Notes: generated by a model not told the origin, from the letters alone. Positions 27,764-38,342 are shown, counted from the first letter of the stretch. The stretch is DNA of 64,000 nucleotides from Lentisphaeria bacterium (GCA_017456805.1 JAFTIQ010000013.1:88516-152515), one strand, 5' to 3'. Made by a program: numbers and translations.

Positions 27764-30478
27764 TTATTTTTCCACCAGGATCAAACCGTCCACCAGAATG
27801 GCATTCGGATTTACAGATCCGGGAACATACTCTTTTCCTGTGAATTTCACAGAGGCATAAAGAACGCCTTCTTTTCCGTTCCAATCACGCAGGAGACACT
27901 GGCTTGCCCAATTGTTTCCTGCATAGAAATACATTTTTGCTCCGACTTTCAATGTCCCGATCTTGATCCAATGATAGTTTTCATCCTTGATCGAAGCTGA
28001 TGCGACCCGCACGGAAACAACACTTTTTTTCACATCCGGGTCGTATACCCCGAAGTAAGTCATTTTGTTTTTCGTTTTTGTGGGTGCGGTATTGGACATG
28101 GCAGAGCCTCCTGTTGCGGCAGGATCTTTTACAACAGCAGCATATTTTCCTGCTGCACGGAATTTGTTCCAGCGCAGGATGGATACTTTCTTCCCGGCGA
28201 ATTCTTTGGGGAGAACAAAATTGGAATCCATTTTCCGGATAGTGACCAGAACGCGGTCAATATAAAGCTGATTGTTGAGCCGTTTTGCTGAAATCCGGAA
28301 GGTTCCCATGGTATCCGGCAGGACTTTCCGGTACAGACCGAAGCGGATCCCTTCTTTTCCGTGGAACCAGATCTGATAGCGGCCGTTGTTGATAAAACCG
28401 ATGGTTCCGCCGTCGATCCAATGGTATTTGCCATCGACCGGGATATCAAGAGCTGCTGTTGTCTGATAACCGCTTTCCATCCAGTTGGATGTGGTGAAAA
28501 TTGGCTTTTCATTGTCTTTCAGCGGGATGACGATTGCTGAGCCATTATAGGAATCCGGATCGGCGACGATTTTTGAATATTTTGTTTTTCCGGCATGGAA
28601 CGCGTTGAGTTCCACAACATTAGCGGGTTGTCTGCTCATAGAGAGGGCAGTATCAAACCGTTTTTCTGCTTCTCTGATGATTCTATCCGCAGTTTTTTTC
28701 AAACCGCCTATGTAAAAACGGACAGCTTCTTTTTCCGCCAGAGTTCTGAACTCTTTTTTCAGCTCAGCGGCATTATACTCTTTTGCAGAGTTCAAATAGG
28801 GCATCCGCATCAGAAGTCCGGCGATCAGGGGAATCCGTTCCCGGTTGATCCGTTCCACGGCTGCCGTATCATCTCCTGCCGCAGAAACCGCTTTTTTCAA
28901 AAGAGCGAAAACTGTTCTGAAATAGGCATCATCCAGATAGGATCTGAGATTGTAATCCACAAAACCGATTCTGTAAGGACATGCGTTCTGACGTTTTTCC
29001 ATATATTCCAGGAGTTCTGTCATGGCGGGAGCACCTTTTCCGTAATAGGCGGACATGAACTCTTTCACAAGAGCTTTTCCGTCAGCAAAAGGCTTATCGC
29101 TCAATTTGTAACAGAGCCAGCGTTCCAGCATTGCAAAACTGTGGAAGGGAAGATCTTCAAATTCAATGAAGAAATGGGATCCGTTATTTTTTGCAAAGAA
29201 GGGAAGATCAAAAAGGACTGCATTGATTCTGACGAAGGGTTCCGGAATACTCGGATAAAGGATCCCGTAATCCCACCATGCCAGATTTTTTGCATGACGG
29301 CTCCATTTTCTGATCAGTTCCGCGCTTTCCTTGTTGAGAGGATGGGCAAGAGATCTGAGAGAATCATAGGGATAATATTCTCCTCCGAACTCAGCGCCGA
29401 GCATTGCGATATGGATCAGAACATTATCCTCTGCCTTCATATTTTTCGGCGGTTGAGCCGTGAATTGATAGGCAAAGGTCCGGATCATGATTTCAGGATA
29501 TTCTTTTCTGATTTCCCGGGCAATGTAATTGATGAAATCCAGAAGAGGACCGGAGAAAGAGCCTTCTCTATCTTTGATTGCTTTGCAGGAGGCGCAAACA
29601 CAGAAATCATTGTTATCATTCTGAGAAATATCATAAATGACTGGGGCGGGATAGCCTTTTTCCGCAGCTTCTTTCCGGTCATGAATGATAAATGCTTTCA
29701 ACTGGCTCAGGACCCGTTTTCTCGCTTCGGGGCTGGTCATGCAAATCTGTCCCGGGCCGACACCGTTTTTCGGGATCAGAACTTTTCCTTCCGCAGTTCT
29801 TGTGTAGAGTTCCGGCTGATCTTTGGGCCAGGAAATGGAGTAATCAATGAATGTGTGATGAGGCCGTTTCCCACCGAGAAGTTTATGCATTCCGTTGTGG
29901 GTTTGAGTGTTGCTGAATCCTTTGTTCCATTCTTTGAAACTGGCGGAGAAGGCGATTGTCTCCATGCGGTCAAACACCCAGCGGGTTCCGAGATAGGGTT
30001 TTCCGCGGAGTTTCAGAGTTCCGGAACGCAAAGAGGCATTTTCCGGAACCGTTTCCACTTCTTCGGTGAAACGGCGGACTTTGCAATGCTGTTCCAGGTA
30101 TTCGAAAACAGCATAACCGATCCCTCTGAGTTTTCCGCCTGTCAGAAACAGTGTTCCATCCGCAGTATGGATGATCCACTCTTCCTGCTGAACGTTTTTC
30201 AGCTCAGGCAGAGTTTTTTCCGCCAGAACGGTCCGTCCCACATGAACGCTTTTGCTTCCGGCAGGAACGGTGGATTCTTTCTTGATCTGGAACTCTGCAC
30301 CGGTGATTTTCTTCAGGTATTCTGTCAGAGTTTGCGCGGCTTTCAGTTCTGCAGGAACTGCCTGATCCGGCACGACAACAGGACACATTGCCTTGCCGTT
30401 TTCTGCCAGCGGCATCATGGCAAACAGTCCGGAAGCAGTCATCGCGGCAAGGACGAGAATCATTGATTTGATATTCAT
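27764..30478 (-). CDS. DUF4838 domain protein (secreted, glycosidase-like)
   Basis: 904 aa. Signal peptide MNIKSMILVLAAMTASGLFA. An N-terminal GH20/GH67-like beta domain (about 30-150) is followed by the DUF4838 barrel (about 250-520, containing ISQNDNNDFCVCASC with a conserved Cys pair and WWDYGILYP). The C-terminal 250 residues are beta-rich, probably sugar-binding. DUF4838 is commonly found in polysaccharide loci and resembles alpha-glucuronidase-type barrels. It lies between a prepilin-like gene and the ADP-ribosylglycohydrolase gene on the same strand. Confidence 0.82.
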   Translation of the reverse strand: MNIKSMILVLAAMTASGLFAMMPLAENGKAMCPVVVPDQAVPAELKAAQTLTEYLKKITGAEFQIKKESTVPAGSKSVHVGRTVLAEKTLPELKNVQQEEWIIHTADGTLFLTGGKLRGIGYAVFEYLEQHCKVRRFTEEVETVPENASLRSGTLKLRGKPYLGTRWVFDRMETIAFSASFKEWNKGFSNTQTHNGMHKLLGGKRPHHTFIDYSISWPKDQPELYTRTAEGKVLIPKNGVGPGQICMTSPEARKRVLSQLKAFIIHDRKEAAEKGYPAPVIYDISQNDNNDFCVCASCKAIKDREGSFSGPLLDFINYIAREIRKEYPEIMIRTFAYQFTAQPPKNMKAEDNVLIHIAMLGAEFGGEYYPYDSLRSLAHPLNKESAELIRKWSRHAKNLAWWDYGILYPSIPEPFVRINAVLFDLPFFAKNNGSHFFIEFEDLPFHSFAMLERWLCYKLSDKPFADGKALVKEFMSAYYGKGAPAMTELLEYMEKRQNACPYRIGFVDYNLRSYLDDAYFRTVFALLKKAVSAAGDDTAAVERINRERIPLIAGLLMRMPYLNSAKEYNAAELKKEFRTLAEKEAVRFYIGGLKKTADRIIREAEKRFDTALSMSRQPANVVELNAFHAGKTKYSKIVADPDSYNGSAIVIPLKDNEKPIFTTSNWMESGYQTTAALDIPVDGKYHWIDGGTIGFINNGRYQIWFHGKEGIRFGLYRKVLPDTMGTFRISAKRLNNQLYIDRVLVTIRKMDSNFVLPKEFAGKKVSILRWNKFRAAGKYAAVVKDPAATGGSAMSNTAPTKTKNKMTYFGVYDPDVKKSVVSVRVASASIKDENYHWIKIGTLKVGAKMYFYAGNNWASQCLLRDWNGKEGVLYASVKFTGKEYVPGSVNPNAILVDGLILVEK

Positions 30479-30503
30479 TTTTCAGCCCGGCTTTCTTGTG
30501 AAA

Positions 30504-31274
30504 TTACCAATCCAGCCAGCAGGGATATTTGGGATCCCAACCGTTATTTATATAATCCTGGCGGTTCGCCTGAACCTGTTCCACAGAAACGGTTGAAACG
30601 TGACCATCCAGCCATGCGGCATTGGCTTTTTTGGAATGGATCGCACGCATATTCCGGTAGTTATATCCGGGCTTGATGTCACGGGTAGTATCAGGACCCC
30701 GCTGAGAATGTCCCTGAAGAACAGCTGCATGCCACTGCTGTGCTCCTGTGTTGTTATAAAGGTCAATTGCTCCATCTGTAAATGTAAGCTGCGAAGAAGC
30801 AGAGTGGCGGAGCGTGGAGATTTTATGCTGTCCCCAGTACCAACCGTCCTGCCCATAGTTGTGACCATTCATCAGATAGGTATTGGGTACGGACATGTGA
30901 GTTGTCAAGTCAGTGCTCATGGAAGGACAGCGGTAGAGGAACTTCTGTGTCCAGTTTGCAGCTTTGCTGTCTCTGTAATGTTCCATAATGAAGAACCATG
31001 GACGATCTTTTTTATCGACCACATCATATCCGTAAGGGCTCATGGTCCAGTCATCGGAATCTGTAACATAAGCGTTGTGGAAAGAGTTGATTTCTTTCTG
31101 TTTGTTGATACAGCTTGCAGCTCTTCCTTTTTCTCTTGCCTGGTTCAGAGCGGGAAGCAGCATGCCGGCAAGAATTGCGATGATGGCAATTACAACGAGC
31201 AGCTCAATCAGCGTGAAGCTCATGAGCTTCAAGTCTGTGTACAGACTTGAATGAATCTTACTTGATTTTTTCAT
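30504..31274 (-). CDS. Prepilin-type secreted protein (type II pseudopilin-like, H-X9-DG type)
   Basis: 256 aa. After a short basic leader the class III signal reads [20 protein letters not shown]: cleavage before the F with Glu at +5 of the mature protein, then a hydrophobic helix. The C-terminus has [16 protein letters not shown], the H...DGHV motif of pseudopilin families that are greatly expanded in Lentisphaerota and Planctomycetota. Mature protein is expected on the outer face of the inner membrane. The start at 31274 has AAGGGG 6 bases upstream. Embedded within the glycan operon. Confidence 0.88.
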   Translation of the reverse strand: MKKSSKIHSSLYTDLKLMSFTLIELLVVIAIIAILAGMLLPALNQAREKGRAASCINKQKEINSFHNAYVTDSDDWTMSPYGYDVVDKKDRPWFFIMEHYRDSKAANWTQKFLYRCPSMSTDLTTHMSVPNTYLMNGHNYGQDGWYWGQHKISTLRHSASSQLTFTDGAIDLYNNTGAQQWHAAVLQGHSQRGPDTTRDIKPGYNYRNMRAIHSKKANAAWLDGHVSTVSVEQVQANRQDYINNGWDPKYPCWLDW

Positions 31275-31337
31275 TTTTTTCCCCTTTCTTTGTTTTTGGA
31301 GGGATTGCTGTTTTATAATTTTATCTTGCACGGGTTT

Positions 31338-32591
31338 TCATTTTACGACTGTAATTTGGAAGTTCTTTATTTCCAGGGAGCCGAGGGCATTGCAGTTATA
31401 AAGATTCAGTTTTGCAGTGCCTTTACAATCGGCAGGGACGATCAGGGAGGAGGTAACCTTGTGCCACTTTCCGTCGGCAGGAACTTTATCTCCCAGATAG
31501 AGGATCTCTTTATACTTTCCGTTGGAGTTTGTATAGGAAAGAACGGCTCTGTGTTCGGCAGGATTTTTGCTGACAGGTGCTGTTTTTTTCATTTCGATGG
31601 TGATGGTACATGTTTTTCCTGCCGGCAGGTCAATCGGGAAGTTTTTCCCCAGGAACTTGCCGTTTCCTTTCAGAAGGAACGTATTTCCGGTTCCCCAGGG
31701 CATGATCTTGCCGAGTCTTGTAAACTTCAGATCTTTGACCGAGAGCACCCCGGTTGCGTTGCAGTTATAGATATAGAACATGATATCGCCGGCGGCATCA
31801 GGAATCGTGACAGTTGTCTCGCACTTGTGCCATTTTCCGTCAACGGGAACATTTTCGCCCAGATATGCCAATTCAAAGATATGGTTGGAGGGATCTTTTC
31901 TGGAAATGACAGCCCGGTGTTCGGCAGGATTTTTGCTCAATGCAGGCTTTTTGCTCATCATCAGTTCCACTTTATAAGCGATTCCGCGTTCCAGAGGGAT
32001 CTGTTTCTGATAGAACAGGAACTGTTTGTTTCCGAAAAGGACAGCTTCTCCTGCGGGGCCAAGCTGGGGAATGATCTCATTTTTTGCGGCATTGCCAGCC
32101 GGGACTGCAGTTTTTTCCACTCTTGTGACTTTTGCGGCACCGAATGTCAGGGTTTTCGGATTGTCAATGGAGACCAGTTTGATTTCTTTGAGCAGGACTT
32201 CCCCTGTTCCGTTGCAGTTATACAAAAAGAGTTTGAGTTTCCCGGATCCGAGATTTTCGGGGATTTTGAATGCGGCAGAAAAATGGTATGTTTTTCCATC
32301 GACAGGGACCTGGGTTGCGAAATTTGTGATTTCTTTTACTTTGCCGTTGACGTCGTGGAAGAGAACAAGTCTGTGTTCAATTGGTTTTGCGCTGAGCGGT
32401 GCAACTTTTCTGATGAGAAAATCCAGCTGATACGCTTTTCCCTGTTCCAGAGGAAGAACGGCTTCCGCACATTTGAATTTTCCATTTCCTTTCAGTTCGA
32501 TTCTGCCATTCCACGGAGCTTTCAGTTCCGCAGCGGAGAGCAGCGGAAGCAAACTTGCCGCCGCCATAAAAGCGAGGAATGATTTTTTCAT
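31338..32591 (-). CDS. Secreted protein of three tandem carbohydrate-binding-like modules
   Basis: 417 aa. Signal peptide MKKSFLAFMAAASLLPLLSA. The mature part is three repeats of about 130 residues, each with the sequence pattern GNGKF...L..GK.Y.....M.K.AP.S..P.EHR.V......G...E...L...VPVDGKWH (for example at about 30, 165 and 290) and ending YNCNATG or similar. The fold is probably a CBM4/9-type jelly roll. No catalytic residues seen. Start overlaps the stop of the large upstream gene (ATGA). Confidence 0.78.
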   Translation of the reverse strand: MKKSFLAFMAAASLLPLLSAAELKAPWNGRIELKGNGKFKCAEAVLPLEQGKAYQLDFLIRKVAPLSAKPIEHRLVLFHDVNGKVKEITNFATQVPVDGKTYHFSAAFKIPENLGSGKLKLFLYNCNGTGEVLLKEIKLVSIDNPKTLTFGAAKVTRVEKTAVPAGNAAKNEIIPQLGPAGEAVLFGNKQFLFYQKQIPLERGIAYKVELMMSKKPALSKNPAEHRAVISRKDPSNHIFELAYLGENVPVDGKWHKCETTVTIPDAAGDIMFYIYNCNATGVLSVKDLKFTRLGKIMPWGTGNTFLLKGNGKFLGKNFPIDLPAGKTCTITIEMKKTAPVSKNPAEHRAVLSYTNSNGKYKEILYLGDKVPADGKWHKVTSSLIVPADCKGTAKLNLYNCNALGSLEIKNFQITVVK

Positions 32592-35500
32592 TTTCCACCA
32601 ACCTTTCTGACTTTTATTTCATCAATACGCATTGTTTTATCTGTCGGTTCCAGATAGAGATAGAGTCCGCAGCGATCCAATTTCGCATCGGTACGGAATC
32701 TGACTTTCACTTCATGCCAAACGCCGTCTGCCGGGACATCTTTTCCGATCACTGCATAGTGGGAGATCTTGTTGGATTTGTCATAATTGCAAATCCTCAG
32801 GAGACCTTTAACACCTGGATCTTTCCGGATCGCAAGGGATACCTCATATTCGGTTTCCGGCTCCAATGCCCAGTTGAAATTGGTAATCCGCATTTGTTTC
32901 GGGTTTCCGATGAGTTCATAACAGCCCAAACCTCTCCATGCAGGCTGCGTATGCCATACAGGATACTTATCGAAGGAGTAATGCAGGACGCCGCCTTCGG
33001 GAACTTTCTGGGGAGTCATTTTTCTGTTGATTGCCAGTTCTCCCGGGGTGAAGTTATGGATCCGGTGAAGATCTTTGCTGATGCGTTCTGCTTCCACACG
33101 CAGCAGGGCGGGATCGTCCGATGCGACCCAGACAGCAGTTTCCCGCGGGGCAATCGTCAAATCTGTATCGCCGGAGAGATATTCCGGAGCTGTATTTTTT
33201 CCGCTGCATGCAGCAACTTTTCCGTATTCCGCCGGAATGATCGGAGAGATTGTGACCGTTTCCGGTGAGGAGTTTACGAACAGAATCATTCTGACGCCAT
33301 CTTTATTTCGGAAGACGCAATGATGTACTTTGGGGTTCACGATCCGTTCCGGTTTGTTCAACGCGCCCCAGATCACGGTCCGCTGCGGTTCCGGAGAACG
33401 GAATTTCAGCCGCCGTTCCATTTCTCCTTCATTGAAATAATTCAGGAGCATTTTTCTGACGTGCATCAGGCGTTTTGTATAGAGTCTGCGTTCCGGATCG
33501 TTCAGGAAACTTGCAGTAAACCATCCCATCTGTTCAGAGTTTACGATCTGAACCGCCATTTTATCGAAGAAGGATTCTGCTTCGCCGGGTTTGACATGAT
33601 CATAAAGCCGTCCGTTGAACTGGGTGCGTCCGGCGTAAATGGAAGCGAAAAGCGGTACCTGTCCGGGATTGGTCCAGCGGAAGGGGCCCACCCCATCCAG
33701 ATATTTCATATAAGGTTCGGAGGCATCTTCGGAATCGTGGCAGAGATCAGGATATTTTTTCCGGAGCGTTGCGATTTTTTCAAACATTTTCCAGTAGCCG
33801 AGTTCCAGCCAGTTTCTGGGGGAATTCAGAGGATGACCATGGTTGGGATCAAAGCAGGGGATGGGCTGAGCGGTAGTCACTTCGTCGTGATAAACCGCCT
33901 GGAATCCGTGTCCTGCGAGACGTTCCACCATGTGATAGATGAATTGCTGCCATTCCGGGACGGCGGGGCACATCACGGCGCAGCGGTAGCGTCCGCCTTC
34001 CAGAGTCATTTCGCCCTCTTTTGATTTCGTTGCATAAACCTTTGCGATGGGGTCGAACTGGAAGACGTACCGTTTCTTTTCTTCTCCGGGCATTTCTCCA
34101 TCCATAGTGGACCATGTTCTGTTATCTGTATAAGGTTTCAGATAGATTCCCGCATCTTTCAGTTCCACCAGCGTATGAAGTGCGGAGGATTTTGTGTAGA
34201 AATGGGGGAAGGAACCTTTTTTCAGATCGAACCATTCATAATAATGCAGACCGAAGGGGAGTTCAAAATAGTCTCTCAATTCTTTCAGGTTTGCAACGGT
34301 ATCATACCAATCCCATTCATTGAAGACCAGCTGAAGGATCCAGAGGGTATTGTTCCGCATCCATTCCGGAGTGGATTTTCTGGGCAGTTCCCTGATCCAC
34401 CAGTGAGCCTTGTCTGCAAGGAATCTGCGATAGATCCGTCCTGCATCATACCAATCTCCGCTGAAGAGTTCCCAAACGCCGTTTCCGCTGAGTTCAAATC
34501 TTCTGCCGCCCTTTTCTGCGGGCATATAGGAAACGGGATGAGTCCAAAGCATTTCCAGTTCACCGCCCCGGCTGCGCAGCACAAAATTCTTATTTCCAGC
34601 ATAAGGATCTTCCTGGGCAAAATAAATTCCGCCCAAGTCATCATAGTAGGCATGGAACTGCATATTCAATTCGCCGTTGGGATAATTTTTCCACGGCTGG
34701 GGAATTTCACGATTGGTGGGATTGTCATGAACCACACCGCTCATCTGGGGAGTAAGAAGGTGATCTGTCCCTTTTTTCAGACGGCGGAAGCGGCTTGCCG
34801 GGAATGTGACTTCTTCCAGATAAAATCCGGGGTCGAGGGACTCCATTTTCAGATTCATTTCCAGGCGTTTTCCATCGAAACGGTACTCAGAGACCGCTTT
34901 GATTTTTCCAGGATCATGCCAGAGGATGGTTCCTTTGCAGAAATCTGCGGGATCAGGGATCAATTCATAAGAAACACTGGCGGAATCCATTTTTACAGGC
35001 TGAGTTCCCCGGATCGCTTTAAGGATCCATCCGGGACGGAGGTTACCGAAGATCTCTGCGTTCCGTTTGCCGTCAAACCATCCGGCGATGGGGGATCCGG
35101 CAGAATGTTTGCCGGTATTGAGCATCAGGATCGCACCGTTCTTTGAATAGAGCTTGACTGATACTGCTGATTTATTCCATGCATCTGCGAATTTATCAAC
35201 GGAATCGATCGCAAACAACGTTCTGTTTTTGTTCAGAATCTGCATCGTATCTTTTTGGGATGCACCATTTTTGACATTCTGTTCCAATGCTTCAAGGAGC
35301 CATTTTCCGACGGACGAGGCTGTTTTTGCGATTTCATCAAACCGTTTTTTCAACGCGGGGTCCACAGGAGTTCCGCCGGATTTGGCGATTTGTGCCGGTT
35401 TGGATTTTACTGCCAGCGCGAGAACTTCTTCATCATTCAGCGGACGGTCATAGAAATGGATATCCGTCAATTCTCCCCCGAAACTCCAATGATCGTTCCG

Positions 35501-36160
35501 CACTCCTTTTCCGCTTCCGATGATCCAGGGTTCATTGGAGGGCGTGACCGGGCCGAAAGAGTTGATCATCTGTTCACGCATCGGTTCTCCGTTGACATAA
35601 TAGACCGCGATATATCCGTTCTGTCCGCGGAATGAGTTATCCTCTCTGGTCACGGTGATGGCAACGTGAGCATAAGTTCCGTAAGGAGGAATTGCGGCTG
35701 TTCCCACCAGAGGGACACTCCACTGTCCATTCCGTTTGAAATTGAAATAGAGCTGATCGCTCCAGCGGTCGCTGCGCCGTCCGAACACGAATTCATCCCC
35801 TTTGGAGGCAATGATATCATGATCATAAAGGAATTTTCCATCCGGGCCGTATCCTGTTCCGAAATTCGGGCGTCTGCGGTTCAGTTTGATTGTGGCGGCA
35901 ATGGTGAAACCCTTATCAGTCAAGTGCCAGTTTTCGCTTCCGGGAATGATTGCGCCTGCTGTTTTGTTATCAAGGAACAGCTGAGCATTCATTTTCTGTG
36001 TGCCCGGCTGGAGTTCCAGACGATGACTCTTGTTGTCAGAAATCTCCAGTAATGGATTTCCGGCTGCAGATGCGGCGGCTGCAAGAATTCCGAAGGTCAG
36101 GATCTTTCCCAGAATCTTTATTCTTTCCGCCGTTTTCAGGATAACGGTTTCTTTTTTCAT
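32588..36160 (-). CDS. LamG-DUF6259-type giant secreted glycosidase
   Basis: 1190 aa. Start at 36160 is set by AGAGGAG 5 bases upstream and by a signal-peptide-like N-terminus (ILTFGILAAAASAAG); an open frame extends further but overlaps the upstream gene. A LamG/concanavalin-like domain (about 45-240) is followed by a long barrel with HYYEWFDLKKG, AVYHDEVTTAQPIPCF and CHDSEDASEP, as in DUF6259 proteins, and a C-terminal jelly roll (about 1050-1190). The acidic motifs suggest a retaining glycosidase; substrate unknown. Confidence 0.78.
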   Translation of the reverse strand: MKKETVILKTAERIKILGKILTFGILAAAASAAGNPLLEISDNKSHRLELQPGTQKMNAQLFLDNKTAGAIIPGSENWHLTDKGFTIAATIKLNRRRPNFGTGYGPDGKFLYDHDIIASKGDEFVFGRRSDRWSDQLYFNFKRNGQWSVPLVGTAAIPPYGTYAHVAITVTREDNSFRGQNGYIAVYYVNGEPMREQMINSFGPVTPSNEPWIIGSGKGVRNDHWSFGGELTDIHFYDRPLNDEEVLALAVKSKPAQIAKSGGTPVDPALKKRFDEIAKTASSVGKWLLEALEQNVKNGASQKDTMQILNKNRTLFAIDSVDKFADAWNKSAVSVKLYSKNGAILMLNTGKHSAGSPIAGWFDGKRNAEIFGNLRPGWILKAIRGTQPVKMDSASVSYELIPDPADFCKGTILWHDPGKIKAVSEYRFDGKRLEMNLKMESLDPGFYLEEVTFPASRFRRLKKGTDHLLTPQMSGVVHDNPTNREIPQPWKNYPNGELNMQFHAYYDDLGGIYFAQEDPYAGNKNFVLRSRGGELEMLWTHPVSYMPAEKGGRRFELSGNGVWELFSGDWYDAGRIYRRFLADKAHWWIRELPRKSTPEWMRNNTLWILQLVFNEWDWYDTVANLKELRDYFELPFGLHYYEWFDLKKGSFPHFYTKSSALHTLVELKDAGIYLKPYTDNRTWSTMDGEMPGEEKKRYVFQFDPIAKVYATKSKEGEMTLEGGRYRCAVMCPAVPEWQQFIYHMVERLAGHGFQAVYHDEVTTAQPIPCFDPNHGHPLNSPRNWLELGYWKMFEKIATLRKKYPDLCHDSEDASEPYMKYLDGVGPFRWTNPGQVPLFASIYAGRTQFNGRLYDHVKPGEAESFFDKMAVQIVNSEQMGWFTASFLNDPERRLYTKRLMHVRKMLLNYFNEGEMERRLKFRSPEPQRTVIWGALNKPERIVNPKVHHCVFRNKDGVRMILFVNSSPETVTISPIIPAEYGKVAACSGKNTAPEYLSGDTDLTIAPRETAVWVASDDPALLRVEAERISKDLHRIHNFTPGELAINRKMTPQKVPEGGVLHYSFDKYPVWHTQPAWRGLGCYELIGNPKQMRITNFNWALEPETEYEVSLAIRKDPGVKGLLRICNYDKSNKISHYAVIGKDVPADGVWHEVKVRFRTDAKLDRCGLYLYLEPTDKTMRIDEIKVRKVGGK

Positions 36161-36191
36161 AAATGCTCCTCTGATTCCTATGTTATTTGCT

Positions 36192-37160
36192 TTATTCCGG
36201 ATCTGTGACCGCCAGAGCAATTCCCCGTTCATTTTTGGAATTGACAGCGGTATAGTAGTGGTATAATGTTCCATCCGGCCCTGTAAGGATCCCCGGTTTG
36301 TGAGCATGAATATCATCCACGCTTCCGCGCTCGCCGTGGGTAATGAGCCGTTCTTCCCATGCATTCCAGTGAACCAGATCATCGGACGATGCAACCAGTT
36401 CGCAAGTTCTGTATTCAGGAACCGTTGAGTTCCCGAAGAAGAAACAGTAATATTTTCCGTTATGTTCAAATACTTGAGGATCAGAGGCAAAGAAGTTTGT
36501 GAACTCTCCGCAGATCTGATTGCCGATCACAGGATTTTTCCCGGAACGGGTCCAGACCTTCAGATCTTTGCTGACAGCAAAACCGGTTTGTTCTTTGTTC
36601 GGAGCTTCTTTGCGTTTTGCGTTATAATAAAGATAGTATGTTCCATTGATTTCCAAAAGGCATGTTTTATAAAGTCCGCCCTGTTCCCATTCTTCGCCAT
36701 CTTCAGGAAAAAGGATTCCGTCATCAGGTTCCCAGCTGAGCAGATCTCTGCTGCGGGCGAGTCCGATCCGCCCCGCACCGGCTTCGTAACCGGGAAGGGG
36801 ATAAGAAGTATAGGCTGCAATATAATACCCATCCACCTTTTTCAGCGTTCCGGGTCCGAACAGCTGATGATCGCGCAGGATGGAGGTGATTGCTGCATTC
36901 CAGCGGAGATGCGGTTTTTCAGGGTTCCGTCCGAATATGATTTGAACGAACTTCCAGTCAATGTAATTCTCACTTTCAAACAGGGCTGTCTGATATCCTT
37001 TCCCATCATAAAGGAGAACCGTCATCATGATCTTTCCGTTATGATGAAACGGGAATGCGCTGTCAACATAAACGGTTCCGTATTCGGGAGGAACGGTGTT
37101 TTTGTCGATCAGTATTTTTCCGATTTTTCTGGTAACTCTGCAAAATGAGTAATCTGTCAT
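36192..37160 (-). CDS. Five-bladed beta-propeller glycosidase (GH43/GH32/GH130-like)
   Basis: 322 aa, no signal peptide. Repeated blades of the form D..FPFHHNGKIMM, LKKVDGYYIAAYTSY, LLEINGTYYLYYNA, DPQVFEHNGKYYCFFFG and ILTGPDGTLYHYY are typical of GH43-related propellers. Candidate catalytic acids: Asp near residue 33 (VYVDSAF) and Glu in GGLYKTCLLE. Cytosolic. It is the first structural gene after the regulator (12 bases), pointing to a common inducer. Confidence 0.75.
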   Translation of the reverse strand: MTDYSFCRVTRKIGKILIDKNTVPPEYGTVYVDSAFPFHHNGKIMMTVLLYDGKGYQTALFESENYIDWKFVQIIFGRNPEKPHLRWNAAITSILRDHQLFGPGTLKKVDGYYIAAYTSYPLPGYEAGAGRIGLARSRDLLSWEPDDGILFPEDGEEWEQGGLYKTCLLEINGTYYLYYNAKRKEAPNKEQTGFAVSKDLKVWTRSGKNPVIGNQICGEFTNFFASDPQVFEHNGKYYCFFFGNSTVPEYRTCELVASSDDLVHWNAWEERLITHGERGSVDDIHAHKPGILTGPDGTLYHYYTAVNSKNERGIALAVTDPE

Positions 37161-37172
37161 GAATTCAGCCTT

Positions 37173-38276
37173 TCATTTGCGTATTACTTTTTCCCGATAG
37201 GGAGGAAGCAGCTTGACGTGGATATTTTCCGGGGGAGTCCCTTTGATCATGGAGAGCAGCAGATCAGCAGCCGTTTTCGCCAGTTCCTGGATGTCACACT
37301 CGTAATAATCACCGCGGGTGCGCAAGGGCCAGGAGGAACCGATCTGCAAATGTTCCGTATGCAGGATTTCCGGATTCCAATCAGAACATTGCAATTCCAG
37401 CCCCACCCATCCTGCAATAATATCGTCAAGAATCACGAAAATATCCGGACGCTCTTCCTTGCTGCTTCCGGTCAGCCGGTGAACAAGATCCATTACCTTG
37501 TTCATGTTTTCTTCCAGATCCCAGGATGAGGAAGCATCTTCCCTGATCACCTGACAGAACGCCTCAGCCTTCTGTTTTCCAAAATCAAACAGATGAGCGC
37601 ACTTCATGAAATTTTCCCGTGCTTTCTGCGCGTAAGGATGCCCCATGTGAACCAGCATTGGACGGCGGAATCCCTTTTGATGCACCTTTTCCAGAACCTC
37701 AGTCAGGCTGATATCGAATTTTGCACTTCCGATTTCCGGATTCTTCTTCTGAAAACCTACACAGCAGAGTGGAAGGTTCTGTTTTCTGCAAAATTCTTCA
37801 CTTTCTTCATCCAGAAACACTGTCGTAAACAATCCGTCGATTTCATGATTTTGAATTGCCCGTTCGGCACCGCGGAACTCTTTCAGTTGATAAACATCTT
37901 TCCGTTCTTTATCCCCTTTGACAAACAAAGTCAGACTGCACGCCCGCTGATTGAGGATCACGGATAAAGCCTGCATCATACTTGCTGCAACGGTATATTC
38001 CATATCATGATGACAGATGATTCCGATATTCCGTCCGCCATATCCTTCAACTTCTGTGCTGCGGACAATCACACCGCTGCGGCTCTTGCTTTCCAGAATT
38101 CCATCTTCAGTAAGTGCTTGAATCGCACGGCTGATCACAGCATTTCCAACGCCGAGTAATTTCCTCAGTTCAGCCTGCGTCGGAATCCGTTTTCCCACCG
38201 TCAAACGGTGATCTGTGATGTAATTCACAATCTCCCTTTTGACCAGTTCCGTCTGTTTTCCCTGATTATCGCGCAT
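37173..38276 (-). CDS. GntR-LacI type transcriptional regulator
   Basis: 367 aa. The N-terminal winged helix of GntR type (about 8-70: GKRIPTQAELRKLLGVGN, LTEDGILESKSRSG) is joined to a periplasmic-binding-like sensor domain of LacI type (from about residue 80, starting GGRNIGIICHHD). This architecture (AraR/RhaR-like) senses a sugar or its derivative. It heads the minus-strand glycan cluster, so it most likely controls that cluster and itself. Confidence 0.88.
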   Translation of the reverse strand: MRDNQGKQTELVKREIVNYITDHRLTVGKRIPTQAELRKLLGVGNAVISRAIQALTEDGILESKSRSGVIVRSTEVEGYGGRNIGIICHHDMEYTVAASMMQALSVILNQRACSLTLFVKGDKERKDVYQLKEFRGAERAIQNHEIDGLFTTVFLDEESEEFCRKQNLPLCCVGFQKKNPEIGSAKFDISLTEVLEKVHQKGFRRPMLVHMGHPYAQKARENFMKCAHLFDFGKQKAEAFCQVIREDASSSWDLEENMNKVMDLVHRLTGSSKEERPDIFVILDDIIAGWVGLELQCSDWNPEILHTEHLQIGSSWPLRTRGDYYECDIQELAKTAADLLLSMIKGTPPENIHVKLLPPYREKVIRK

Positions 38277-38290
38277 GATAATTCCTGTTT

Positions 38291-38342
38291 TGACCTATTT
38301 TTGGTTCAGATTTAAAAATAGCATATCTTTTTCACATGTCAA
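38291..38342 (-). promoter_or_regulatory. Promoter and possible operator of the GntR-type regulator
   Basis: On the minus strand TTGACA (38337-38342), 16-base spacer, TATTTT (38315-38320). Just downstream, TGACCTATTTTTGGTTCA (38291-38308, plus-strand reading) is an imperfect inverted repeat (TGAcC...GGTtCA) 15 bases before the start codon, where the regulator could bind its own gene. Confidence 0.55.

Noticed and set aside
28595..30466. 623-codon plus-strand open frame opposite DUF4838
   Set aside because: Shadow frame; composition unlike a protein and signal peptide present on the minus strand gene.
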